Positions 16,718-25,754 of a stretch of DNA of 64,000 bases are shown here, in pieces. The notes under the pieces were generated by a model that was not told the origin of the DNA, ran no database searches, and was given only the letters and a program-made list of their open reading frames with translations. This stretch comes from Zafaria cholistanensis (GTDB lineage: Bacteria > Actinomycetota > Actinomycetes > Actinomycetales > Micrococcaceae): the NCBI RefSeq assembly GCF_008580665.1, contig NZ_BKDJ01000003.1, positions 124,001 to 188,000 on the forward strand, read 5' to 3'. Both the position numbers and the translations under genes were made by a program. Every line of letters begins with the position of its first letter. The stretch's first letter is position 1.

Positions 16718-19303
16718 GTGGACACCAAATTCACCACCCAAAGCCAGGAAGCCCTCGCCGCTTCCGGCATGAACGCTTCCACCGCGGGCAACCCGCAGGT
16801 GGAGCCCGTTCACCTGCTCAAGGCACTGATGGACAAGCGCGAATCGGTCGCCGTCGCCCTGCTCAAGGCCGCCGGCGTCGAACCGGACGTCGTGTCCGTC
16901 CAGGCGAGCACCGCGATCAAGGCCCTGCCCTCCTCGTCGGGGACCTCCGTCGCCCAGGCCCAGTTCTCCCGGGGCATGCTCCAGGTGATCAATGCCGCCC
17001 AAGAAGCGGCAAAGCGCTACGGGGACAGCTACGTCTCCACCGAGCACCTGCTCCTGGGGCTGGCCTCCGACGCCGGCAAGGCCGGGGGGATCCTGCGCGA
17101 CGCCGGCGCGGGGGCCGATGCGCTGAACGCGGCCCTGCCGGGCCTGCGCGGAGACCGCAAGGTGGACTCCCCGGACCCGGAGAGCACCTTTCAGGCACTG
17201 GAAAAGTACGGCACGGACCTGACCGCCATGGCCCGGGCCGGCAAGCTGGACCCGGTGATCGGCCGCGACTCGGAGATCCGCCGCGTGGTGCAGGTCCTCT
17301 CCCGCCGCACCAAGAACAACCCCGTGCTCATCGGCGAGCCCGGGGTCGGCAAGACGGCCGTCGTCGAAGGCCTGGCCCAGCGCATGGTGGCGGGCGACGT
17401 CCCCGAGTCACTGCGCGGCAAGAGCCTGGTCTCGCTGGACCTGGGTTCCATGATCGCCGGCGCCAAGTACCGCGGCGAGTTCGAGGAACGCCTGAAGGCC
17501 GTGCTGGAGGAGATCAAGTCTTCCGAGGGGCGGATCGTCACCTTCATCGACGAAATCCACACCGTCGTGGGAGCCGGCGCCTCGGAGGGGGCCATGGACG
17601 CGGGCAACATGCTCAAGCCCATGCTGGCCCGCGGCGAATTGCGCCTGATCGGGGCCACCACGCTGGACGAGTACCGGGAGAACATCGAGAAGGACGCGGC
17701 CCTGGAGCGCCGCTTCCAGCAGGTGTTTGTCGGAGAGCCGAGCGTGGAGGACACAATCGGGATCCTGCGCGGGCTCAAGGAGCGCTACGAGGCCCACCAC
17801 AAGGTCCAGATCGCCGACTCCGCGCTGGTGGCCGCCGCCACCCTCTCCAACCGCTACATCTCCGGACGCCAGCTGCCGGACAAGGCCATCGACCTGGTCG
17901 ACGAGGCCGCCTCCCGGCTGCGCATGGAGATCGACTCCGCGCCGGAGGAAATCGACCAGCTGCGCCGCGCCGTGGACCGCCTGACCATGGAGGAGTTGGC
18001 GCTCGCGAAGGAAACGGACCCCGCATCGGTCGAACGCCTGGAGGCGCTGCGGGCGGACATGGCGGACAAGAAGGAGAAGCTGGCTGCCCTCAACGCGCGC
18101 TGGGAGGCGGAGAAGGCCGGGCTGAACAAGGTCGGCGAGCTGAAGGTCCAGCTCGACGAGCTGCGCAGCCAGGCCGACAAGTACCAGCGCGAGGGCGACC
18201 TGGAGCGGGCCTCGCGGTTGCTCTATGGCGAGATCCCCGCACTGCAGAAGGAGCTCGACGCCGCCCAGGCGGCCGAGGAGCAGAACGGGGAGCGCGACCT
18301 GATGCTCTCCGAGGAGGTCACCGCGGACGACATCGCCGAGGTCATTTCCGCCTGGACCGGCATCCCCGCCGGGCGCATGCTGCAGGGAGAGAGCCAGAAG
18401 CTGCTGGAGATGGAATCCTTCCTCGGCAAACGGCTGATCGGCCAGTCCAAGGCGGTGGCCTCGGTCTCCGATGCGGTCCGCCGCGCCCGGGCCGGCATCT
18501 CCGACCCCGACCGCCCCACCGGATCCTTCCTCTTCCTGGGCCCCACCGGCGTGGGCAAGACGGAACTGGCCAAGGCGCTCGCCGACTTCCTCTTCGACGA
18601 TGAGCGGGCCATGGTCCGCATTGATATGTCCGAATACTCCGAGAAGCACTCCGTGTCCCGGCTGGTGGGCGCCCCTCCGGGGTATGTGGGCTATGAGGAG
18701 GGCGGCCAGCTGACCGAGGCGGTGCGCCGCCGCCCGTACTCAGTGATTCTGCTTGACGAGGTGGAGAAGGCCCACCCGGAGGTCTTCGACATCCTCCTGC
18801 AGGTCCTGGACGACGGACGCCTCACCGACGGGCAGGGCCGCACCGTGGACTTCCGCAACGTGATCCTGGTCCTGACCAGCAACCTCGGCTCGCAGTTCCT
18901 GGTCGACCAGACGCTGGACCAGGCTGCCAAGAAGGACCTGGTCATGAACGTGGTCCATGGGGCGTTCAAGCCGGAGTTCCTCAACCGCCTGGACGACGTG
19001 ATCATGTTTGATCCGCTCAGCATCGAGGAACTGGGCAGCATTGTGGACCTGCAGGTCGAGGCGCTGTCCAAGCGGCTGGCGGACCGCCGCCTGACCCTGG
19101 AAGTTACCGACGGGGCCCGCGAGTGGCTGGCACTGAACGGCTACGATCCCGCCTACGGGGCCCGGCCGCTGCGCCGCCTGGTCCAGCGCGAAATTGGCGA
19201 CCGGCTGGCCCGGGCGCTGCTCTCCGGTTCCATTGCGGACGGGGACACCGTCCGCGTGGACACTGCCGCGGACGCGGACGGGCTCTCACTGGCCAAGGGC
19301 TAG
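16718..19303 (+). CDS. clpB: Disaggregase ClpB
   Basis: Hexameric AAA+ ATPase that, with DnaK/DnaJ/GrpE, resolubilises aggregates. The 861-residue protein has an N domain (1-150), NBD1 with Walker [10 protein letters not shown], a coiled-coil middle domain (about 400-525), and NBD2 with Walker [10 protein letters not shown] and [17 protein letters not shown]. The GTG at 16718 is chosen over ATG 16700 and GTG 16688: it has AGAAGG seven bases upstream and yields the family's normal start [13 protein letters not shown]. The HAIR site before it predicts HspR repression. Confidence 0.95.
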   Translation: MDTKFTTQSQEALAASGMNASTAGNPQVEPVHLLKALMDKRESVAVALLKAAGVEPDVVSVQASTAIKALPSSSGTSVAQAQFSRGMLQVINAAQEAAKRYGDSYVSTEHLLLGLASDAGKAGGILRDAGAGADALNAALPGLRGDRKVDSPDPESTFQALEKYGTDLTAMARAGKLDPVIGRDSEIRRVVQVLSRRTKNNPVLIGEPGVGKTAVVEGLAQRMVAGDVPESLRGKSLVSLDLGSMIAGAKYRGEFEERLKAVLEEIKSSEGRIVTFIDEIHTVVGAGASEGAMDAGNMLKPMLARGELRLIGATTLDEYRENIEKDAALERRFQQVFVGEPSVEDTIGILRGLKERYEAHHKVQIADSALVAAATLSNRYISGRQLPDKAIDLVDEAASRLRMEIDSAPEEIDQLRRAVDRLTMEELALAKETDPASVERLEALRADMADKKEKLAALNARWEAEKAGLNKVGELKVQLDELRSQADKYQREGDLERASRLLYGEIPALQKELDAAQAAEEQNGERDLMLSEEVTADDIAEVISAWTGIPAGRMLQGESQKLLEMESFLGKRLIGQSKAVASVSDAVRRARAGISDPDRPTGSFLFLGPTGVGKTELAKALADFLFDDERAMVRIDMSEYSEKHSVSRLVGAPPGYVGYEEGGQLTEAVRRRPYSVILLDEVEKAHPEVFDILLQVLDDGRLTDGQGRTVDFRNVILVLTSNLGSQFLVDQTLDQAAKKDLVMNVVHGAFKPEFLNRLDDVIMFDPLSIEELGSIVDLQVEALSKRLADRRLTLEVTDGAREWLALNGYDPAYGARPLRRLVQREIGDRLARALLSGSIADGDTVRVDTAADADGLSLAKG

Positions 19304-19312
19304 CGGGAAGTA

Positions 19313-19342
19313 CGGCGGCCGGGGAGGGCGTCCCGGCCGCCG
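19313..19342. terminator. Terminator between clpB and the Septum_form gene
   Basis: Eleven-base perfect arms CGGCGGCCGGG and complement with an 8-base loop, ten bases after the clpB stop and just before the end of the convergent gene. Confidence 0.75.
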
Positions 19343-19347
19343 GGGGC

Positions 19348-19959
19348 CTACCCGGCGGCAGCCTCCGGGCCGTCGGCGGCGGGCAGCAGCGAGGCGTCCA
19401 CGGTGCCCTCGTCCAGGGACAGGAAGCAGGCGACCGTCCGGTCGCCCGCCGCCCAGGTCCCGGAGGAGGGGCGGCTGAACTGGTAGGACCAGTTCCCCTT
19501 GAGGGCCACTGTGGCTTCCAGTTCGATGGCCCGGCAGGCGGCCTCGGACTTGGTTTCGGTGCGTGCGTCGCCCGGGTACGGGGTGTCGTCCAAGGTGGCG
19601 AGGCCAATCAGCTGGGCATCGTGGGAGGCCGTGCACAGGACGATGGTGGCCGGTTCCAGCGGACCGCTGAAGCCCCGCAGGCAGTCCCCGACCCTGAATT
19701 GGGAGGTGGGGGCGCTGGCCGCCACCACGCCGTCGATGCCGGGGTTCGGGTTGCGCGGAACGGCGGACTGGACGGCCGGTTCGGGGGATGTGGCGTTGGA
19801 CAACCTGCCGGCCCCGAACACGACCAGCAGCACGACGCCGGCCGTTCCCAAGGCGATCCAGCCCCACCTCCCACCAAAGCGGCGCGTGACCTTGGTGTCC
19901 GCGCGCCGCGCGGGCTGGTAGGGGGAAGGGGCCGGGCGCTCGTCCGGGGCTTCTTCCAC
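19348..19959 (-). CDS. Septum_form-like single-pass membrane protein
   Basis: A 203-residue protein with a Pro/Arg-rich cytoplasmic N-terminus, one membrane helix (GWIALGTAGVVLLVVFGAG, about 33-51) and an extracytoplasmic domain with four Cys: RVGDCLRGFSG, TIVLCTASHDAQLIGLATLDD, SEAACRA and RTVACFL. This pattern (VGDC, then C..HDAQ, then AC, then AC) matches the actinobacterial Septum_form family. The family is tied to cell division only loosely, so the function is tentative. The cysteines probably form two disulfides. Confidence 0.72.
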   Translation of the reverse strand: MEEAPDERPAPSPYQPARRADTKVTRRFGGRWGWIALGTAGVVLLVVFGAGRLSNATSPEPAVQSAVPRNPNPGIDGVVAASAPTSQFRVGDCLRGFSGPLEPATIVLCTASHDAQLIGLATLDDTPYPGDARTETKSEAACRAIELEATVALKGNWSYQFSRPSSGTWAAGDRTVACFLSLDEGTVDASLLPAADGPEAAAG

Positions 19960-20153
19960 GACGGGTCCTCTCGGTGGTGCTTCGGTGCAGGCTGGCTTTC
20001 CACTCTATCGGCCCCGGCCCGGGCCGGTCGGGAGGGCGGTTGCAGCCGAACCGTGTTAACCTTGGGATTACGAAATAATTTGGCACATATTCCGGGGCCT
20101 TTGCCGAACACGGCGGACCACCTCCGGATCTACTAAAAAAAGGGGGTCACGCC

Positions 20154-20375
20154 ATGGGGCGCGGCCGTCAGAAGGCAAAAGCGACGCGGCAGGCCAGGGA
20201 TATGAAGTATTTCTCCCCGGCCACTGATTTGTCCGCACTTGAACGCGAGCTCGGGGGCACCCACCACAGCGGTGGCGCCTCCCCGCAGCATGCCAAGGAC
20301 ACGTACGACTCGGATTACGAGGATAGGTACGGGGACTACGACGACGATGAGGACGACAAGCGCCGCATCGGCTGA
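20154..20375 (+). CDS. DUF3073 protein
   Basis: A 73-residue protein: basic N-terminus (MGRGRQKAKATRQARDMKYF) and very acidic tail (DSDYEDRYGDYDDDEDDKRR). This is the pattern of DUF3073, a small actinobacterial family of unknown role with nucleic-acid-like charge. Start follows GGGGGTCACGCC. The leader (20050-20150) is unusually AT-rich and contains possible promoter hexamers (TTGGCA, CATATT). Confidence 0.88.
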   Translation: MGRGRQKAKATRQARDMKYFSPATDLSALERELGGTHHSGGASPQHAKDTYDSDYEDRYGDYDDDEDDKRRIG

Positions 20376-21330
20376 CTCGAGCCGGCCCCCCGCGTCCGGC
20401 CGCCCCGGCGGTCTTGACCTGCCTGTGGCGACCGCGCACCGTGCCGCGATCCGTTCCATCGAACGGGTCGTCCACGAGACCGCGGCACCCCAGGACCCTT
20501 CCGTTGCCTTCGAGGGCATCCTTGCGCTGCTGCGCGCGGGGGGAGTCCTGCTGGTGACCGGCGCGGGCGTGTCCACCGACTCCGGGATCCCCGACTATCG
20601 CGGGCCTAACGGGTCGCTGCGCCGCCACCGGCCGATGACGTACCAGGAGTTCAAGTACGATCCGGCCGCGCGTCACCGCTATTGGGCCCGCAGCTTCGTC
20701 GGGTGGCGCCACGTGGCGGTCGCCGAGCCCAACGCGTCCCACCACGCCCTGGCCGAGCTGGAACGCCGCGGCCATGTGGTCGGTACCGTGACCCAAAATG
20801 TCGACGGGCTCCATGCCCGGGCCGGCACGCGCCGCTTAGTGGCCCTGCACGGGGACCTGGCCCGGGTAGCGTGCCTGAACTGCGGCGCCGTCGAGGACCG
20901 CCCCGCCCTGGACCGGCGGCTGGCGCAGGCAAACCCCGGCTTTATCGAGCGCGTCGAGCTTGATCCCTCCCTGGTGAACCCCGACGGGGACGTCACCCTG
21001 GACCAGCGCCATGTGGACGAGTTCACGATGGTGGGATGCCTGGCCTGCGGTTCCGTGGAACTCAAGCCGGACGTGGTCTACTTCGGAGAGAACGTGCCCG
21101 CCGAGCGCAAGGTTGCGGTGCAGGACATGGCGGCGCAGTCCGCGTCCCTGCTGGTAGTCGGCTCCAGCCTGGCAGTAATGAGCGGCTACAAGCTGGTCCT
21201 CGACGCAGAACGCGCCGGCAAGCCGGTCGCGGTGATCAATGGCGGGCCCACCCGTGGTGATGCCAAGGCCGGGTTCCGCTGGCGCACCGGCATCGCACCG
21301 GCCCTCGAAAGCCTGCTCGCCGCCCTCTGA
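20347..21330 (+). CDS. Sirtuin-type NAD-dependent deacylase
   Basis: Removes acyl groups from protein lysines using NAD. Sir2 motifs are complete: GAGVSTDSGIPDYRG, TQNVDGLHARAG, catalytic His in LVALHGDL, zinc Cys pairs CLNC and CLAC, and VGSSLAVMSG. The core starts near residue 60. The start is uncertain: ATG 20347 overlaps the DUF3073 gene by 29 bases, and GTG 20425 is an alternative; neither has a clear ribosome site. An acs gene lies at 54265; acetyl-CoA synthetase is a classic sirtuin substrate, but that link here is inference. The two CxxC pairs are about 55 residues apart, longer than in many sirtuins. Confidence 0.92.
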   Translation: MRTTSAASADSSRPPASGRPGGLDLPVATAHRAAIRSIERVVHETAAPQDPSVAFEGILALLRAGGVLLVTGAGVSTDSGIPDYRGPNGSLRRHRPMTYQEFKYDPAARHRYWARSFVGWRHVAVAEPNASHHALAELERRGHVVGTVTQNVDGLHARAGTRRLVALHGDLARVACLNCGAVEDRPALDRRLAQANPGFIERVELDPSLVNPDGDVTLDQRHVDEFTMVGCLACGSVELKPDVVYFGENVPAERKVAVQDMAAQSASLLVVGSSLAVMSGYKLVLDAERAGKPVAVINGGPTRGDAKAGFRWRTGIAPALESLLAAL

Positions 21331-21471
21331 ACCGGGCTTTCCTTCCCGCCCGGCCTTCCTTTCCCGTGCGGCCTTCTTCTCCGCAGATTCCTCTCCTGCG
21401 GGATTCCTTAATCTGTGTATCCCTTTTCCGTGTTGTGCCATGTTGCGCCGCCCCGGGCCGTCCGCGCTTCC

Positions 21472-21508
21472 AACTAGTAGTACAAGTTAGCAACTTGTAC
21501 TATTAGTT
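21472..21508 (+). promoter_or_regulatory. Near-perfect palindrome, probable GntR operator
   Basis: Seventeen-base arms AACTAGTAGTACAAGTT (21472-21488) and AACTTGTACTATTAGTT (21492-21508) with a 3-base spacer and one G-T mismatch. It ends 33 bases before the start of the talarate/galactarate dehydratase gene and is AT-rich against its surroundings. A FadR-type GntR regulator is encoded just downstream of that gene, so autogenous operon control is a natural guess. Confidence 0.7.
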
Positions 21509-21541
21509 TCATTCCCAGCAGCCCGACCCAAGGACACCGCC

Positions 21542-22723
21542 GTGACCTACACGCCTGAGGCGCTCCGCGCCACCACTCCCGCCGGCCTCTCCACCTACAC
21601 GCCGGACGCGATCCGCCACGTCAAGCTCTCCACCGCCACGCTGCCGCTGGCGGTGCCCATCTCCGACGCGAAGGTCTTCACGGGCCGGCAGAAGCCCATG
21701 ACCGAGGTCGTCTTCCTCTTCGCCGAGATCACCACCGAGCAGGGGCATGAGGGCATGGGCTTCTCCTACTCCAAGCGTGCCGGTGGCCCCGCGCAGTACG
21801 CGCACGCCAGGGAGGTCGCCGAGGCCATGATCGGCGAGGACCCCAACGACATCGCCAAGCTGTACAACAAGCTGCTCTGGGCCGGGGCCTCCGTGGGGCG
21901 CTCCGGCGTGGCCACGCAGGCGCTGGCCGCCCTGGACATTGCCCTCTACGACCTCAAGTCCAAGCGTGCAGGCCTTCCCCTGGCCAAGTTCCTGGGTGCC
22001 CACCGCGACTCCGTGCGCACCTACAACACCTCCGGCGGATTCCTGAACGCCTCCATCGAGGAGGTCAAGGAACGCGCCAGCCGCTCCCTGGAAGAGGGGA
22101 TCGGCGGCATCAAGATCAAGGTCGGCCTGCCGGATTCGGCCGAGGACCTGCGCCGCGTGACCGCGGTGCGCGAACACCTCGGCGGGTCCGTGCCGATGAT
22201 GGTGGACGCCAACCAGCAGTGGGACCGGGCAACTGCCCTGCGCATGGGCCGCAAGCTCGAGGAGTTCGACCTGGTCTGGATTGAGGAGCCGCTGGACGCC
22301 TACGACGCCGAAGGCCACGCCGCCCTGGCCGCCGCGCTGGACACCCCGATCGCCACCGGCGAGATGCTGGCCTCCGTCGCCGAGCACGAGCGCCTGATCG
22401 CGGCCCGCGCCTGCGACATCATTCAGCCGGACGCGCCGCGCGTGGGCGGGATCACCCAGTTCCTGCGCCTGGCCACGCTGGCGGACCAGGCGGGGCTGGA
22501 CCTTGCCCCGCACTTCGCCATGGAGATCCACCTGCACCTGGCCGCCGCCTACCCGCGGGAGCCGTGGGTGGAACACTTCGACTGGCTGGACCCGCTGTTC
22601 AACGAGCGTCTGGAGACCCGCGACGGGCGCATGCTGGTGCCGAACCGCCCGGGCCTCGGCTTCACGTTCAGCGACCAGGCGCGTGCCTGGACCACCGGCA
22701 CCGTCGAGTTCGGCCGCGCCTAG
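21542..22723 (+). CDS. L-talarate/galactarate dehydratase (enolase superfamily)
   Basis: Dehydrates galactarate or L-talarate to 5-keto-4-deoxy-glucarate, the substrate of KdgD encoded at 30051. The 393-residue protein has the enolase capping domain and a TIM barrel with catalytic Lys in GGIKIKVG, metal ligands in VDANQQW, WIEEPLD and ATGEM, and the general base His in LAPHFAMEIHLH. The opening TLPLAVPISDAKVFTGRQKPMTE, split here by position rather than quoted further, closely resembles the characterised Salmonella TalrD/GalrD from memory. GTG start after AAGGA; a palindromic operator lies before it and a terminator at 22782 follows. Confidence 0.88.
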   Translation: MTYTPEALRATTPAGLSTYTPDAIRHVKLSTATLPLAVPISDAKVFTGRQKPMTEVVFLFAEITTEQGHEGMGFSYSKRAGGPAQYAHAREVAEAMIGEDPNDIAKLYNKLLWAGASVGRSGVATQALAALDIALYDLKSKRAGLPLAKFLGAHRDSVRTYNTSGGFLNASIEEVKERASRSLEEGIGGIKIKVGLPDSAEDLRRVTAVREHLGGSVPMMVDANQQWDRATALRMGRKLEEFDLVWIEEPLDAYDAEGHAALAAALDTPIATGEMLASVAEHERLIAARACDIIQPDAPRVGGITQFLRLATLADQAGLDLAPHFAMEIHLHLAAAYPREPWVEHFDWLDPLFNERLETRDGRMLVPNRPGLGFTFSDQARAWTTGTVEFGRA

Positions 22724-22781
22724 GGTTCCGTCTCCCGGGGCCGGGGCCGGATTTAGGGATCCTGGGGACAACTGGCGGGGC

Positions 22782-22827
22782 ACGACGGCGGGGTGCGCCT
22801 TCCGCGGAGGGCGCACCCCGCCGTCGT
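22782..22827 (+). terminator. Terminator after the talarate dehydratase gene
   Basis: Perfect 18-base arms (ACGACGGCGGGGTGCGCC and complement) with a 10-base loop, separating the dehydratase from the GntR gene. Confidence 0.82.
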
Positions 22828-22882
22828 CCCGGCCAGGGAGGCACCGGCCGAGGAAACGCGGCCCCATGAAACGATGGGAACC

Positions 22883-23572
22883 ATGAACCGCACCCTGACC
22901 GCAGGCCTTGTTGCCGAACTGCGGGCCATGATCATCGACGGCACGGTGGCCCCCGGGGAGAAGCTGCCGAGCGAATCCGAACTGATTGCCCGTCACGGGG
23001 TGAGCCGGACGGTGGTGCGGGAGGCGATCGCCAGGCTCCAGGCCGAGGGCCTGGTGCAGTCCCGGCGCGGGGCCGGAAGCTTCGCCCTGGTGCCGCCGGC
23101 GCCGGACGCGGCCGGAACACGTCCGGTGCGCACCCTGGAGGACCGGGTGGCGCTGCTGGAGTTCCGGCTCGGGTTGGAGCCCCAGGCGGCGGCTTTGGCC
23201 GCGCTCCGGCGTTCGCCCGCACAGCTGGCCGCGATCGGCGGGGCGCTGGCCGGGTTCGCCGCCTCCGCGGCCAACCCGGCCGCGGCCATGAGGCACGACT
23301 TCGAATTCCATCAGGCGGTGGCGCAGGCCAGCGGCAACGCCTACTACGCCGAGGGACTGGCCCGGCTGGGCCCGACCATGATCGCCATGCCCCGCGCCCG
23401 CCTGGGCGAGGGCAGCCCGGCGTACCGCGAGGACTTCTTCGCCCAATCCGTGCATGAGCATGCCGGCATCCACGACGCCATTGCCGACGCCGACCCCGAG
23501 GGTGCCGCCTCGGCCATGCGAGCGCATTTGGCAGCCTCCCGCCGCCGGCTGGGCGCGAATCCCGGCCGGTAG
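22883..23572 (+). CDS. GntR regulator, FadR/FCD subfamily
   Basis: A 229-residue transcription regulator: winged helix at about residues 5-70 (LPSESELIARHGVSRTVVRE, LVQSRRGAGSF) and an FCD ligand-binding domain (FRLGLEPQAAALAA, metal-ligand-like RHDFEFHQAVAQASGN and VHEHAGIHDAI). FCD regulators of sugar-acid pathways bind a carboxylate through a metal held by Asp and His, as seen here. ATG 22883 has GGGA in front; ATG 22874 is also possible. The palindrome at 21472 is the likeliest operator. Confidence 0.88.
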   Translation: MNRTLTAGLVAELRAMIIDGTVAPGEKLPSESELIARHGVSRTVVREAIARLQAEGLVQSRRGAGSFALVPPAPDAAGTRPVRTLEDRVALLEFRLGLEPQAAALAALRRSPAQLAAIGGALAGFAASAANPAAAMRHDFEFHQAVAQASGNAYYAEGLARLGPTMIAMPRARLGEGSPAYREDFFAQSVHEHAGIHDAIADADPEGAASAMRAHLAASRRRLGANPGR

Positions 23573-23651
23573 CTGGGGGCTGATAGCTGGGGGCCGGGAG
23601 CGTGGGCCGAGCCCGACAGCTGATACCCAGCCAGCATCATTCGGTGCAGAA

Positions 23652-23672
23652 GTGATCTTGGACACGCATCAC
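23652..23672 (+). promoter_or_regulatory. LysR-box candidate 1
   Basis: GTGAT, eleven bases, ATCAC: a T-N11-A dyad of the LysR type enclosing CTTGGACACGC. The 14 bases CTTGGACACGCATC (23657-23670) recur with one change at 28975-28988 and 29965-29978, around the LysR gene of this island. It lies 66 bases before the glucarate-dehydratase-like gene. Confidence 0.7.
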
Positions 23673-23738
23673 CGGGCGCGGTTAACGTGAGGGGGACTTC
23701 CTGCCCATGGGGTTTGCCCCCGAAAGGACCGATCCTTA

Positions 23739-25064
23739 ATGCCTGTTTCCGAGACCGTGCCCGTGTCCGTCCCGGCCCCTTCCGCTGTCCACTCCGGCCA
23801 GGTGGCAATCACCGGAGTGACGATCACGCCGGTGGCGTTCGCGGATCCGCCGCTGCTGAACGCGGTCGGCGTGCACGAGCCCTTCGCCCTGCGCGCGATC
23901 GTGCAGGTGCATACTGATGCCGGCGTCACGGGGCTGGGGGAGACGTACGGCGACGAGGGACACCTGGCCCGGCTGCGCCTGGCCGCGCAGGCCCTGGCGG
24001 GCGCGGACCCGTTCAGCACCAATGAGCTGCGGTCCCGGGTGGCGCGCGCCCTCGTGGCGGACACCACCTTGGGCGGACACGGGATGAGCGGCATGGTGAC
24101 CGGATCCTCCACGGCGGACCGCGTGCTGTCCCCGTTCGAGGTCGCTGCCCTGGACATCCAGGGCAGGCTGCTCGGGGTGCCGGTGTCCACGCTGCTCGGC
24201 GGCGCGGTGCGGGAGGCTGTGCCGTTCAGCGGCTACCTGTTCTACAAGTGGGCCGGGCATCCCGGCCACGCCGAGGACTCCTGGGGCGAGGCCCTGGACC
24301 CGGCGGGCATCGTGGCCCAGGCTCGGACCATGGTGGACGGGTATGGTTTCACCGCGCTCAAGCTCAAGGCGGGCGTCTTCGACCCGGACGCCGAGGCCGA
24401 GGCCATCGAGGCCCTGCGCGCCGAGTTCCCGGGCCTGCCGCTGCGCATCGACCCCAACGCCGCCTGGGGCGTGGAGACTTCCGTGCGCATCGGCAAGCGC
24501 CTGGAGGGGGTGCTCGAATACCTGGAGGACCCCACCCCCGGCATCGCCGGAATGGCCGAGGTCCGCCGCCGGGTGGAGATGCCGCTGGCGACGAACATGT
24601 GCGTGGTGAGCTTCAACGACCTGCCGCCGGCGATCGCCGCCGGCGCCGTCGACGTCGTGCTCTCCGACCACCACTTCTGGGGCGGGCTGCGCCGTTCCCA
24701 GACGCTGGGCGGCATCGCCGAGACGTTCGGGCTGGGCCTGTCCATGCACTCGAATTCCCACTTGGGCATTTCCCTGGCCGCGATGGTCCACCTCGCCGCC
24801 GCCACCCCCAACCTGGACTACGCCTGCGACACCCACTGGCCCTGGAAGAACGCGGACGAGGACATCGTCGTCCCCGGCGTCCTGGGCTTCAGGGACGGGG
24901 CTGTGGCGGTCCCGACCGGCCCGGGGCTGGGCATCGAGCTGGACCAGGACGGGCTGGAGAAGCTCCACCGCCAGTACCTGGACTGCGGCCTGCGCAGCCG
25001 CGACGACACCGGCTACATGCAGCGGATCCACCCCGGCTACGAACTCCGAAGCCCCCGCTGGTAG
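23739..25064 (+). CDS. Glucarate-dehydratase-like enolase superfamily enzyme
   Basis: A 441-residue paralogue of the GudD product at 32740. It keeps the acid-sugar dehydratase residues: KLK in FTALKLKAG, metal ligands in RIDPNAAW, LEDPT and TNM, and the catalytic His in LSMHSNSHLGIS, followed by CDTHWPWK. It differs from GudD around the substrate loops and has a longer N-terminus (PVSETVPVSVPAPSAVHSG), so the substrate may be another aldarate (glucarate, idarate) or a related sugar acid. The LysR box at 23652 and island context support a role in aldarate use. Confidence 0.85.
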   Translation: MPVSETVPVSVPAPSAVHSGQVAITGVTITPVAFADPPLLNAVGVHEPFALRAIVQVHTDAGVTGLGETYGDEGHLARLRLAAQALAGADPFSTNELRSRVARALVADTTLGGHGMSGMVTGSSTADRVLSPFEVAALDIQGRLLGVPVSTLLGGAVREAVPFSGYLFYKWAGHPGHAEDSWGEALDPAGIVAQARTMVDGYGFTALKLKAGVFDPDAEAEAIEALRAEFPGLPLRIDPNAAWGVETSVRIGKRLEGVLEYLEDPTPGIAGMAEVRRRVEMPLATNMCVVSFNDLPPAIAAGAVDVVLSDHHFWGGLRRSQTLGGIAETFGLGLSMHSNSHLGISLAAMVHLAAATPNLDYACDTHWPWKNADEDIVVPGVLGFRDGAVAVPTGPGLGIELDQDGLEKLHRQYLDCGLRSRDDTGYMQRIHPGYELRSPRW

Positions 25065-25076
25065 CCACCCCCCCGC

Positions 25077-25117
25077 ACGCTGGACACGATGGCGCTTCGC
25101 GTCATCGTGTCCAGCGT
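25077..25117 (+). terminator. Hairpin after the dehydratase-like gene
   Basis: Fifteen-base perfect arms ACGCTGGACACGATG and complement; four further inner pairs leave a 3-base loop. It starts 12 bases after the stop. Confidence 0.82.
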
Positions 25118-25198
25118 TGCCGTCTCCGGTGCTGTTGTCTCCGGTGCTGTTGTCTCGGGCGCCGTCGTGTCCGCCGCGGACAGCGGGAGGCAAAGGGG

Positions 25199-25345
25199 CA
25201 TACGGAAGCGGGGGGGGGCGGAAAACACCCGACGGCCCCCCGGGGGGGGGGGGGGGGGGGGGGGCGGCCCCGCCTGCGGGTGGCATGGGGTCTACGGTAT
25301 GGGGGTCTGTCGTAAAAACACCGTCCGGCCCCGCTTCCGTATGGT
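25199..25345. repeat. Inverted repeat enclosing a G23 homopolymer
   Basis: Arms CATACGGAAGCGGGG (25199-25213) and its complement (25331-25345). Inside are a G9 run (25210-25218), CCCCCC, and a run of 23 G (25242-25264). No gene lies here: it is the convergent gap between the dehydratase-like gene and the stress-protein gene. A 15-base tandem repeat (GCTGTTGTCTCCGGT type) precedes it at about 25117-25161. The G tract could form a quadruplex and vary in length. Confidence 0.8.
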
Positions 25346-25349
25346 GGGG

Positions 25350-25754
25350 TCAGTGGCCGTCCCGCCCGGCCTTGACGGCCAGGACCGGCCGGTCCGCCTG
25401 CAGCAGGATCCGCTGAGCGTGCGAGCCCATGATGAACTTGCCGACCTGAGTGCGCTGGCGCAGGCCAATGACGATCAGTGACACGTCGTACGCCTCTGCC
25501 AGGGCCAGCACCTCCTCGGCCAGGTCGGCGGAGTAGGTGGGCGTCAGGATGGAGGCGTCGACGCCGGCGGCAGCCGCGTCCGCGGCGATCCGGGAAAGGT
25601 CGTCCTCGGAGGCCACCGACTTGTCCACCAGCGCGCCTTCGCGCACCGAGTTGACGACGAGCAGCTTTTCCCCGCGCAGCCTGGCTTCGGCAATTGCGGC
25701 CTGGGCGGCCGCTTCCCCGACCGGGGTGGGGATGTATCCAACGAGGACGCTCAT
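25350..25754 (-). CDS. Universal stress protein in the transporter operon
   Basis: A 134-residue UspA-fold protein: opening strand MSVLVGYIPTPVGEAAAQAA and the late nucleotide-loop-like segment VIGLRQRTQVGKFIMGSHAQ, close to the G-2X-G-9X-G(S/T) ATP-binding pattern. Its ATG overlaps the tctA stop as ATGA, so it is translationally coupled to the transporter. A Usp attached to a tripartite tricarboxylate transporter suggests a role in regulating or stabilising the carrier; that is inference. Confidence 0.88.
   Translation of the reverse strand: MSVLVGYIPTPVGEAAAQAAIAEARLRGEKLLVVNSVREGALVDKSVASEDDLSRIAADAAAAGVDASILTPTYSADLAEEVLALAEAYDVSLIVIGLRQRTQVGKFIMGSHAQRILLQADRPVLAVKAGRDGH

Noticed and set aside
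20239-20346. Sirtuin start at 20239
   Set aside because: It would translate the DUF3073 gene in another frame into a Thr/Arg-rich stretch with no sirtuin similarity.
22782-22827. Operator for the GntR regulator
   Set aside because: The symmetry is long and GC-rich with a loop, as in terminators, and lies directly after a stop codon.
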